Assembly (NCBI GenBank): GCA_014706295.1
Contig: JACSVZ010000002.1
Coordinates: 136,758,682 to 136,822,681, forward strand
Source of the DNA: Lycocorax pyrrhopterus obiensis
Taxonomy: Eukaryota > Chordata > Aves > Passeriformes > Paradisaeidae
Direction: 5' to 3'
DNA length: 64,000 nt
Shown: positions 14,325-24,965 of the stretch, one piece after another
Layout: every line of letters begins with the position of its first letter
Position numbering within the stretch: the stretch's first letter is position 1
Translations under genes and position numbers: made by a program
Notes under the pieces: model-generated
Seen by the model: only the letters and a program-made list of their open reading frames with translations
What the model was told of the DNA's origin: nothing
Databases searched by the model: none

Positions 14325-14974
14325 AATTGACTTACAGAAGACAAGGTAGGCGATAGTAAAGATAACTAGCAAATGTATGACTAATATATCTGTTGCTGTT
14401 GTAGAATTATTATGTATTCCATAAGCTGCAGCCTTCCAGAATTGAACATTTGGGCTAAGATTCTGAAGTAGGCTCTGACAGAAAATGTTCTGTGGCACAT
14501 CACAATCCTGATATCTCAAAACAATTTTTTCACTTTTGTAATCCCTTTTTGTTAGATGATGCTCATATACAAACACACACGGAAGATTTACCTAGTCTAT
14601 CTTAATTATATTTTCCTGATCTTTATAAAAAGCCTCCTGTTGATAAGATTACAAAAGTTCCACTACTACTAGATCATGCAAACTGAGACCTCTACAATCT
14701 CATATTCACTTTACATTAATTTATCCGTGCTTGTATGCTTCTTAATTGATTACATTTCATTGAGATCACTTTTATGAGGGCTAGATTAATTTCAGCACAT
14801 AGTTTAACTAGAATTAAAGTACATGATATACACTTTGACACCTATGATTAATTAAAGAAAATGCACCTTAAAGACTAAATAAGAAACAATCCATAACTTA
14901 AAAACATTAGCTTTAACTATTTTATCATATATTTTTAATATATTAGTACAAGTTAAATTGTAATAATATTTATC
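14325..14974. other. CSMD3: Intronic DNA between CR1 and the CSMD3 exon
   Basis: AT-rich, no repeat or gene recognised. A 91-codon frame at 14301-14576 (minus) partly overlaps the CR1 edge and has no domain. Confidence 0.65.
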
Positions 14975-15234
<260 letters not shown>

Positions 15235-15811
15235 ATCCATTTTTATATCAACCTTCAATAGAATACATCACTAGAGTTCATAATTTCTGAAAAAATATCA
15301 AACTGTTTCTTAGCAAGTACTGCATTTAGAAAGGTAAACACTATGTTTTGATACAAATGCTGTCCACTTAATGCACAACAACCCCACCCACCTAACAAAT
15401 GTGTTTTCCATACTGTTTATCTAAAGACATATGGTAGCATCTTTGAAAATAAATATATATAACAACATCTATGACTAAATTTGTTTGCCTATGAAGCAAA
15501 GTATTCACACCAATTCACTTTTTTTTTTCAAAGGAAGAGTAAATGAGTCTCTTTGGATACAGTTCTGATACAGGTTAAACTGGCTAACTTTGTGCATTTC
15601 CTCCATGCATTTTGGCTCTGGAAAAGGCTGAAAGTCTATTTATTATGGACAAGCTTTTCCCAAACAATAATTCTGGGTTATGACACTCTGTACTTAAGGG
15701 CTCCATCTGAAATAGCCATCTGTTGCATCATTATATCATCTCCTGTAAATATTAAGATTAACAATTTACATGTTATGACTGACCCTACGTGGATGTTGTT
15801 TAACTAGAGTG
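15235..15811. other. CSMD3: Intronic DNA between the exon and an LTR remnant
   Basis: AT-rich sequence without recognisable gene or transposon. Short plus-strand frames are present by chance. Confidence 0.6.
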
Positions 15812-16300
15812 ATCAGGTAGGGCCCCAGAGCGGCTCCCTCACACACTACAGCCACACCCCGCCCTTCCTTCCCCCGCAGTGGGATGGAGGAGAGAGAGTA
15901 CCAGTGAGAAAACTCGTGGGTTGAGACAGAGACAGTTTAATAGGTACAGCAAAAGCTGTGCATGCAAGCAAAGCAGATGAAGGAATTCATTGGCTACTTT
16001 GGCAGGCAGGTGTTCAACCACTTCAGGAAAGCAGCCCTACATCAGGCCTGATGGTTACATGGGAAGACAAACACCGTAACCCTGAATGCGGTTCCTTCCT
16101 CCTTCTTTCCATTAGAGCCATCCCCTCCTCCTTCTTTCCATCAGCTTTTATCACTGAGCATGCTGCCATAAGTTCTAGAATATCCCTTTTATTGTTTGGG
16201 GTCACCTGTGTCCCAGCTGCGTCTCCTCCCAATTTCTTGCCCATTCCCAGCAGTATGAGAAGCAGAGGAGGCCTGGATGGTGTGTGTAAGGACTGATAAA
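15812..16300 (-). mobile_element. Degraded avian endogenous-retrovirus LTR
   Basis: Read on the minus strand, this has the ordered parts of an LTR: a unique upstream part, AATAAA at 16193-16188, a GGGCTGCTTTCCTGAAGTGG block, ATTAAA at 15941-15936 within CCTATTAAACTGTCTCTG, and a U5-like stretch with CAACCCACGAGTTTTCTCACTGG. I recognise this combination as a common bird LTR, probably ERVL-like; the class is uncertain. Ends and target duplications could not be fixed. It contains an 18 bp duplication (16098-16115 and 16127-16144). Confidence 0.7.
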
Positions 16301-16583
16301 ATGTTCTTGTGTCAACAACATTGTTTTGGTCACAAATCTAAAACATAAGACCATAGGATCTCTCATGAAGAAAATTAAGTCTATTCCAGCCAAATTCAGT
16401 ATAGTGGATCAAAGCTGAAAGGTTGCTCTGCTGACAGATCCTTTTTAAAATGAACATCCTCGACTGTCAGAAATTACCCCTACATTCAAACCCTAATTTC
16501 TCTTGGACTATAAAAAATTTCCTTTTTATATAGAAAATCCATTTTATGAGAAAAATAAGACAAGAATAATTGTAAAAAGATCT

Positions 16584-16608
16584 CTCCCAAGGCACTGTGC
16601 CCTGGGAG
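16584..16608. repeat. 25 bp imperfect palindrome
   Basis: The arms are CTCCCAAGGCAC and GTGCCCTGGGAG around a single central T. Eleven of twelve positions pair. It could extrude as a cruciform or bind a dimeric factor; no function is shown. Confidence 0.7.
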
Positions 16609-19600
16609 GGCAAGTCTTCTTCTATGCTTTTGTTTCAAGTTCTGATGCTCAGCTATGGTAGTTAACTCTTTTGTGACTGTAGGATAATTTTTATTTTCCA
16701 CCAGCTTTGTAGTCTGACTGTAGGTCTACATCCCATCTCCAGACTTTCTACTCTCTTATTCCTTAAATATTAAATCAGCTTTCCTGCTTTTCCTTTTGCA
16801 CCCCTGAAGCTTCTCTTCCTCAAGAATGCTCAGAGCAAGCCCCCTCTTCTAGTGGAGGGATTTCATCTGAGAGACAGCACAAAGCGCTGAGCTCCTCTTT
16901 CACAGAAACATGATATACATTTCATAACAAACTACAAACAAACAAACCAGACGCCAACTCTTAAATTATACACACAAGTATATATTTGAGCTCATTAAAT
17001 CATCTTCTTCATGGCACATTCACAAGCTTGTCTTCACATTGAGCATTTAAATGTACAGAGACCCCTTTCCCTGAAGTACTAAGCAGAAATCTCTAGAGAT
17101 TTTACACTTTGCATTGCTATGCTGTAAAGTAACTTTTTTTGACAACAGAAGAGTGGCATGTACAATATTTTTATCTCGGCTTTTTCATATATATTTCCAA
17201 GAGTGAGAAAAGATGCCTCTTATGAAGTATGACTACTCTTTTAACACAAATATCACTGTATCATAGATATATAGGACAAAACGGGAAGGGAAGATCCTCT
17301 TAGAAAGTAATTAGGGATTTGTTTATCTCATCTGACATGTATAGCAAATTTTACCTTCTACTGCAAATTAGCTTAGAGAATTCATTCTCATATCAGTGCC
17401 TGCACAACTTTCATTGTTAGGAGTCTGTTTTATTTATCTCTTTCTGCATTTCCCTCATATACTTGAACTATTTTTAAATCCTGTTTATGTGTTATTATTT
17501 ATTATTTAAGCTCGGATGTTTTATTTAGCACTTTAGAAATCTTTTGGAATACAGTTTGTGCACAAGTCACTGTACAAAATCAAACTATTTACTCATCATA
17601 AGATCTACATCCTGGAACTTTAACACTTCCTACCAAATACAATCACTGGAATAAGTCTTATTAAATAGCTCTGTGCACATATTTATCAATCTAGTTTTTC
17701 CTAGAAATCTCTTGCTGAGACCTACTTTATTAGAATTAGACAAGAAACTTAGAGAGAGAGACTTGAAAATTAAATAGCATACACTGTTAATTTTCATGCA
17801 TCTCTCCAGACCAAGTGCGGAAAGCACAGTGTAAACTTTGACTCAAGATCGTAATGCAGCTCCATAATTCAGAACCTTTGTTGCTGTACCTATTTCATGA
17901 ATGTTTTCAATTACATGTGGACTATTCTGTTAAGTCAATACAAACTATAAAGAAAGACTCACCTATAATAAGTCTTCTGTTACCAAAATAAAATTATATT
18001 TAACAAACCCAAAAAACAGAAAAACCAACCAAAACCCCCAGAGCTACAACTGTGAGTGGACAGAGCCCTGTGAGACAACATGCTACTTATTAAGGAGTGC
18101 AATGCTTCATATTCGATCCAATAATTAGTCCTATTCATATTTAGGTATGAAATGTAAACATCCATGACATATAAAAGTTCCAATTACTCCTTTTTTTCCA
18201 TATTCAAACTGTAACAAAAGAGAATTATTCATATGCTGCAAGATGATACAACTTGGATGTTTTTCAGAGATGAGTAGCAGAATGTAGCACAGCTATGCAC
18301 GTGTCAGAAGATACACTTTTAATTCCAAGATTGGAAAAAAAACACCAAATGAACCAACAGTGAAGTTTGATTTTGATAGGTCTACTCTTTTAGTCCGTAA
18401 AATAAAAAATCTTGCCAACAGAATCCATGTGCAAAACACGCACTTTAATATCTGCTTTCATATGTTAATACATTCTGTGATGCTCTTCACCTTGGCAGTC
18501 CAACTTGGGTATGATCAAAACAGGCAGAGTGCATTAACTGACTGGTCTGATCAAATGTGGAAAACATGACATTTATTTTCAAGAGGTAAAATTCATGCTG
18601 AAATAACTAGTAGCATATACTGTGATCTTTTTCATTTAGATTTCAGAACCAGCATTCCAAGCAGAATTTACTTGCAAACTGCTTTTCATTAAAAGGAAGG
18701 TTTTATTCAAAGCACACAATAAAGAATTTTGAAAAGCTTGAAGTTAGACTAGAAAAGAAAAATTCTTGTTGAAGTAAGTGTGAAGACGAACAACACCACG
18801 CATGATATTCTCTTAATAGCTAGTATGATTCAAAGTTTCCATTGCATTGTTTTCTACCAGATTTTAAAATTCAGATGTTTAATTCTCATCAATTTTACAT
18901 GAATAAATACTTCTTGAAATCAGAAAACACAGCTCCTCTTCCTGATTTCAGTCATCCTTTGATTCATTGTGGGATTATTGTGAGCATCAGTAACAGCAGT
19001 TCTTAATCCCTTTATTCAACTTTCATTGCCTTCTAACAAAGCAAGTAGTTCTTACATCACATCCATACTCCTTGCCCTTGAATGTCCCATAATTATACTC
19101 ACTCAATACTCAACAAGATTGTCTTTGGCTTTTTCTCTTCCTCCTGACCATTCAATTATATTGTTTAATAACATATTTCCACACCTTTCACCTTCCAAGT
19201 ACTCCACGCCTTTCATTAAATCTTAATCTCCCTTGTTTAGTGTGTTCTTTAATAATAGTCATTACCATAAGATAATTATACTGAGTCTGCATTGATTAAC
19301 ACACTTGTACATTTCTAAGTTGATGTGTATTTCCTTTTAAATAAGTTTTTAATACTTGCTTTCTTTTGTTTTAAGAGCAAACCAAGGAAATGGAAGATTA
19401 TTTGCTCATATGCAGCATTTTTCTTCAATTTCTTTTCTGAGAACATGATCTCCTTTCATTTCTTTCACTGACACCTATCTTAAAACACAGTCAACCCTAT
19501 CTTAAAGTATTCCTTAGCCATGTCATCCATTTTCATGTCCCTTTTTTTTTGTGCAATATTACTATTAGAAAAATTATTCTTGTCCCCATAAATGGTAGTT

Positions 19601-20434
19601 CTCTTCCATTCAGAACACATCTACTTTATTCACTTGTCTCTCCTCATGCTCATTGTGTGTTTTTGAAACACCTTTTTCTGTTTGTGATCTTTGATCACCT
19701 GACTGTATTTGGCAGCAAAGAGTAGCTATTTTTCATGCTGACCATAAATCAGAACGGACTGTTCTGCTAATTCTTTTCTGTTTTGCTGGATTCTCTTTCT
19801 GTTCACTTGTATCATCATCACCTTAGTTTTTATGGTTTCTCTATTTTCATCCTTTTTGTTAGCACTTCAAAGGACCTACTGGAGTTCAACAGGGACAGAT
19901 TTCACAGTGATGTGACCCCATCCCTATGCTGTGAATCCTTTTCTTCTGCTATCAATCTTACCCAGTTTTGGAAAATATATGCTCAATATTTATTTCTAAT
20001 ACTCCAATATTTATATCTATCTCAACTTTAATTGTCCTGACATGCCTCACCCCCAGATCTTTGAGCCCCTTTATAAAAATGAGAATAGGATGCTCTCATC
20101 AGATGTAATGACTGCATTTTACTTTGAAGCGTGTTTGAAATTTACCTTTTATCACTTCTCATCATGTCTTTAATTTATCTTTCATTTATCTTTAATTTAT
20201 GTTTTTCCATTTCCCATTATGCCTCTTTTCTTCATAAAATGAGCCTCCTTTCAATAACTTTAACTTCCAATAAAACAAAGTTTTATTGACTTTTTCACCT
20301 GAGTACAAATATGAAAGGTAATCATCTCCTTTAATGTACTGGGCTTAGTTCTTTCCTACTCTCCACCTTTTTGTCTTCCTCCCTCAAGTGTCCAGCAGCT
20401 TTCATGCTTCTTTCTTATTCTACTGTGTTTTCAT

Positions 20435-20830
20435 ATGAAAAGACTGGTGACTTTTACACTAAGGACACTCACTGGTGTGCCTTCCTACCAGGACATTATA
20501 ACCCCCTCTTTCTTCACGAGTCTCCTGTTTCCCCCGTGCTTGCATGAGAGTTGTACATACAAGCAGCAGCCCTGCACCACAGCACACTGGGACAGAAGTA
20601 CATTGCTCCTGGGTAGCTGCTCACAGTGGGGTGGGAATCCATGCCAGCCACAAGGCCTTAGAGCTGCTGCTATTCAGAAAAGACTATCTCGTATTCCCTA
20701 TGTCTGCTTAACTCAATACTCTGTACTTCAAAGAATCTTCACTTCTATCTCAGCTCCAATAGCAGCTTTTATAATGAGCTTTCTACCAGCTGAGAAAAGT
20801 CTACATTTAATATTTTGCCTGACTGCATAA
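20435..20830 (+). other. Unexplained 131-codon open frame, probably not a gene
   Basis: This frame covers a moderately GC-rich patch (about 20500-20690). It has no recognised domain and no visible splice or poly(A) context, and it runs antisense to CSMD3. It could be an unidentified old repeat. Confidence 0.2.
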
Positions 20831-20874
20831 AATTGTTACTGTTTTATGTTTTAAGTTCCCAAAGTAATAAAAAC

Positions 20875-21228
20875 TTAGAATCATAAAATATTCTGGGTTG
20901 GAAGGAACCTTAAAGATCTTATATTTCCAAACCCCTGCTGTGGGCAGGGACACCTTCATTTAGACCAGACAGCCCAACCTGGCCTTGAACACTACAAGGA
21001 TGGAAAATCCACAACTTGGGGAACCCTTCTCCAGCATATCACTACCCCCACAGCAAAGAATTTCTTCCTAATATCTAATCCCCTTTCAGTTTAAAGCCAT
21101 TTCTCTTTGTCCTATTACTACACATCCTTCTAAAAAATTCTGCTCCAGCTTTCTTGTAGACTTCCTTTAGGTACTGGAAGGTTTCTATAAGGTGTCCCTG
21201 AAGCCTAAACCACTCCAACTCTCTTGGT
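20875..21228 (-). mobile_element. CR1 non-LTR retrotransposon, 3'-end fragment
   Basis: Plus-strand landmarks, in order, are TAGAATCATAAAATATTCTGGGTTGGAAGGAACCTTAAAGATC, then CTGTGGGCAGGGACACCTTC, CAACCTGGCCTTGAACACT, AAAGAATTTCTTCCTAATATC, TTTCTTGTAGACTTCCTTTAGGTACTGGAAGG and CCAACTCTCTTGG. These are complements of the CR1 3' UTR and the last part of ORF2. It is 5'-truncated. Divergence looks modest by eye. Confidence 0.93.
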
Positions 21229-24200
21229 TACAACTTCTTCTGTCTTGGTTATGTCTTTCATTTTGGGTTGTTTTATATTTTTGATTTTTGTAAATAATGC
21301 TGGGGTTTTTTTACATATATTGCTTATTTCCTTGATTTTAGACTCTTTTCTTTAGCCCAAGGAAATCTCAGACCTGCTTAATAAAGCCTTATTACAAAAA
21401 CAAACAAAAACTCACAAAAATCTTGTGTTTGTGAAGTGCATAAATAACATTGAAGAACCTCTCTGAATATCAGCTCATAGGAGTTCCAAGTAATTTAGGA
21501 TTTATTAACTAAATTGCCATTTTATTTCAATTTGTTCTTAAAATCATTTACTTTCTCAAACAAGATATTCTGATGCCTATTCTCTGCACAACTTACTGGA
21601 AATTGAGACATTATGAAGTTTAGACACCATGAAGTTTTCAAAAGAAGTTTATCTGTGGTTTGTATCATTTTAAGGCTATGAGAAAAGATAGTTATACTTT
21701 TTGGCAAATAACTGAGTAAGATAGATTGTCTTGCCCTTACATAAGCTCTAACAAGGTACCAAAATGACTTTTCCAATCTTTTGGTAGGATTGACTGGAAA
21801 CTCTATAAGTTAATCAGTGGAACTGGTAGAGTCAAAAAGAAACGATCCCTGTATGTTATCACCACGTTTGAAACACTTTCTGGAGACACTGCTTTTCTTC
21901 CTCTGTGTTTCAGACACATCTTCTGAAAGAGGTTTAGAAGTATTTTTTACCCTTGTCTTCCACTTGTCTCAGTTGTAAAAACTACTAGAAGGACAAAAGT
22001 TTCTGTTCTCTCCTGTCAATATTGAGTGTGTTACTTCTTTATAGTAACATAAGGTCTAAAAAACAGTAGGACTGCTCATGTTCACATGGAAGACATCCTG
22101 AGCAGCAGAAGGCTTAAATTGGAAAGGTGGCAAAATAAGAAACTGGATCTCATGTAACAAAAGTACCCATACCATTTTTATTACATGTATTGAATAAATA
22201 TTTATTGCCATTGTTTGTATTTCTTTTTCTCCAACAGAAAACTGTTTGTCATTTTCTATAACTGAAAACAAAGAAGGTTTAACTTCAATAGTGTTGTCAG
22301 CCTTTGAGGAATTTTGAAAAAAAGATGAAACATAAATCTAGCAACCTCTAAGTCATTCAATAGAAGACTATCACCTTGACCAGAAAATAGAGGGGTTTTT
22401 AACTCACCTTTAAGCATTTAATTACTTTGGTTTATAACTCTCTGACACAGAATAGTCTTCTGCTTCTATTTTAAAAGCGTTGCTAGCACCACCACAGAAG
22501 AAAGTCTGGTTTCAACAAAGTCAGCTGTAATATACCCAGGGTTTTATCCCCAGTATGTAATTAACTTTCCTTCTAAGGATATTTCAGTACTTCTCTCCTG
22601 TTCCTCACACAATACCTCAATGCCTTGTGGACAGGGGATCATCTGTTTGAAAACAACTGCCTCCTTCCTCATGCAGCCAGATAAGCGTAATCTCTCAGAT
22701 GTGACAAGCATCTAGGCAATAGAACTAGACATAAAAACAAGAGAGGACATTTGGAATCTCATCACAGAACAAATTAAAAATACTCTCTGGGATTGAGATC
22801 CTGCCATATTTCATACCCCTCATACATGCGTGCACTACAGACTTGGAGAGCAATCATATTTTTTATGCTTGGGGAGAGTGTAGATAGATATTAAAGGGTT
22901 TTGAGGGGTTTTTAAAGATAATTTTGATTTCAAGTAATGGAATTTCTCATCTCAGCGGCATTTGGCCATCCTGCTTCTCACTCCTGTGTTTAAGAATAAA
23001 TGTTTTGAGCTATGACTTCCTCGTTTTAGGAGAACTAATTGTGAAAATTGTCTTCATTAGTATTCTGAGCTTGCAGTCTTTTTTCTTTGTCTACCTGCTC
23101 TTCCTGCAATTCATCCACATGAAAAGTGGAAAGTAACCATCATACAATCAGAAATTGTATCAGGAATCTTCCCAGCAGCCCTAAAGAGAACACCACATCA
23201 AAGGAATGACTGAAAATGAATTAATGCAAATTTTGTGTTTGATAATATAGGAAAAGACATGAACAGAGATTCCATTACAAAGATCAGTTATTGAAAGAAT
23301 TATCTTTATTTTACATTTCCTTTTCACTGTTCCTTTCTCTGAAAAGCTAACCACATCCAAAGATGTTTACTGCTCTTTATTTGCTGTCTTTTTTTATTCA
23401 AATGCGTGATCTAAAAAACTGCTAATTTCATAATTAAATTCTGATATTTGTAAAGTTAGCTTAGAACTGTCTCCTACCAACTCTAAATGACAGGGAAGAC
23501 CACTCACAGAATACTATGTACTGACAATAATATTTTGAAATATGTTCTTTTAGAAATAAAATCTTAAGTTGCAGAGATTTCCTAATTAGAGTAAAATTTT
23601 CATTTTATTAAAATGTGCTGATAAGTAGTCAGTTCTTTTCATAAGAACTTCATTAAGAAAATTGTAAAACACAGCCACTACAGTAGCAGGTAAAACTATA
23701 GTTTCTAAAGTAGTTTATAATTTACTTTGCTGTAAAGTACAGGTCTTTGGGTCTCTAGAATATAAATAGATATATTTGGAGAAATATCTATTTCTCTAAA
23801 TTGGAGAAATTTTATTTGCAAAAATATGAAGAGTAAATTAAGTTGTCCATATCAGAATAATTAATTAACTATACTGTAAAATTGGTAAATAAGAGAATTC
23901 TTAATTAAGGGTCTCAGTCCCTTAATAAGGTTTTTGAAGAGTCTTTGCTCTTGGCAACAGTGGAATATAAGGAAATACCCTCTATAAAATAATGATTGAA
24001 ACAAAAGTAACTTCTGAAGAAATTAAGATATATTTAGTATTACACTTTTAAATTAAAGTTCAAATGTCCCATAGCACTAATTACGTTTCAAATTAATTGT
24101 AATGTGACAGGAAAATAGACAATATAATGCTGAGCTGAATTCCCTAAATTTAAAGCCCATTAGGACACAGAGTAATCCTCTGTGATTTTATACCTGGTTC

Positions 24201-24256
24201 ATTAAAATCTAGGATCTGAGATATGGACCACTCTAAAGAGATTTATACAGAGACAT
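21229..24256. other. CSMD3: AT-rich intronic DNA, no gene seen
   Basis: No recognisable element. A perfect inverted repeat GAGAAATA/TATTTCTC with a two-base spacer lies at 23779-23796. Confidence 0.6.
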
Positions 24257-24965
24257 AATCTAGAGAAAAGAAGAAAGAAACGAAAAGAAACGAAAAGAAA
24301 CGAAAAGAAAAGAAGAAAGAAAAGGAAAGAAAAGAAAAGAAAAGGAAAGAAAAGAAAAGAAAAGAAAAGAAAAGAAAAGAAAAGAAAAGAAAAGAAAAGA
24401 AAAGAAAAGAAAAGAAAAGAAAAGAAAAGAAAAGAAAAGAAAAGAAAAGAAAAGAAAAGAAAAGAAAAGAAAAGAAAAGAAAAGAAAAGAAAAGAAAAGA
24501 AAAGAAAAGAAAAGAAAAGAAAAGAAAAGAAAAGAAAAGAAAAGAAAAGAAAAGAAAGGAAAGAAAAGAAAGGAAAGAAAAAAGAAAGGAAAGGAAAGGA
24601 AAGGAAAGGAAAGGAAAGGAAAGGAAAGGAAAGGAAAGGAAAGGAAAGGAAAGGAAAGGAAAGGAAAGGAAAGGAAAGGAAAGGGAAAGGGAAAGGGAAA
24701 GGGAAAGGGAAAGGGAAAGGGAAAGGGAAAGGGAAAGGGAAAGGGAAAGGGAAAGGGAAAGGGAAAGGGAAAGGGAAAGGGAAAGGGAAAGGGAAAGGGA
24801 AAGGGAAAGGGAAAGGGAAAGGGAAAGGGAAAGGGAAAAGGGAAAAGGGAAAAGGACAAAAAAGAAAAAAGAAAAAAGAAAAAAGGACAAAAAAGAAAAA
24901 AGAAAAAAGAAAAAAGAAAAGAAAAGAAGGTAGGGAATGGAAAGGTAAGGTAAGGGAAGGAAAAC
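24257..24965. repeat. Compound polypurine tandem array (AAAAG, AAAGG, AAAGGG)
   Basis: About 0.7 kb in which the plus strand is almost entirely purine. Order: interrupted GAAAC/GAAAA start (24275-24345); near-perfect AAAAG pentamers (about 24346-24555, some 42 units); a mixed zone; AAAGG pentamers (about 24583-24682, some 20 units); AAAGGG hexamers (24683-24838, 26 GGG runs spaced by AAA); AAAAGGG heptamers (to about 24855); then AAAAAAG units with scattered C. Long open frames across it only translate the repeat. In CSMD3 sense it is a long polypyrimidine tract. Confidence 0.97.
24683..24855 (+). repeat. Hexanucleotide GGGAAA array with G-quadruplex potential
   Basis: Twenty-six GGG runs are separated by exactly three A, followed by two more separated by four A. 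Four consecutive runs meet the standard G3 with loops of 1-7 quadruplex rule, so the array could form several quadruplexes in series on the plus strand, which is the template strand for CSMD3. Confidence 0.85.

Larger units (their letters stand above)
16301..20874. other. CSMD3: Intronic DNA, no gene seen
   Basis: Mostly AT-rich, with a near-palindrome at 16584-16608 and a somewhat GC-richer patch around 16790-16900. No coding frame with a known domain. Confidence 0.6.

Noticed and set aside
24257..24965. CRISPR-like array
   Set aside because: Units are 5-7 bases with no unique spacers; it is a simple repeat in a vertebrate intron.
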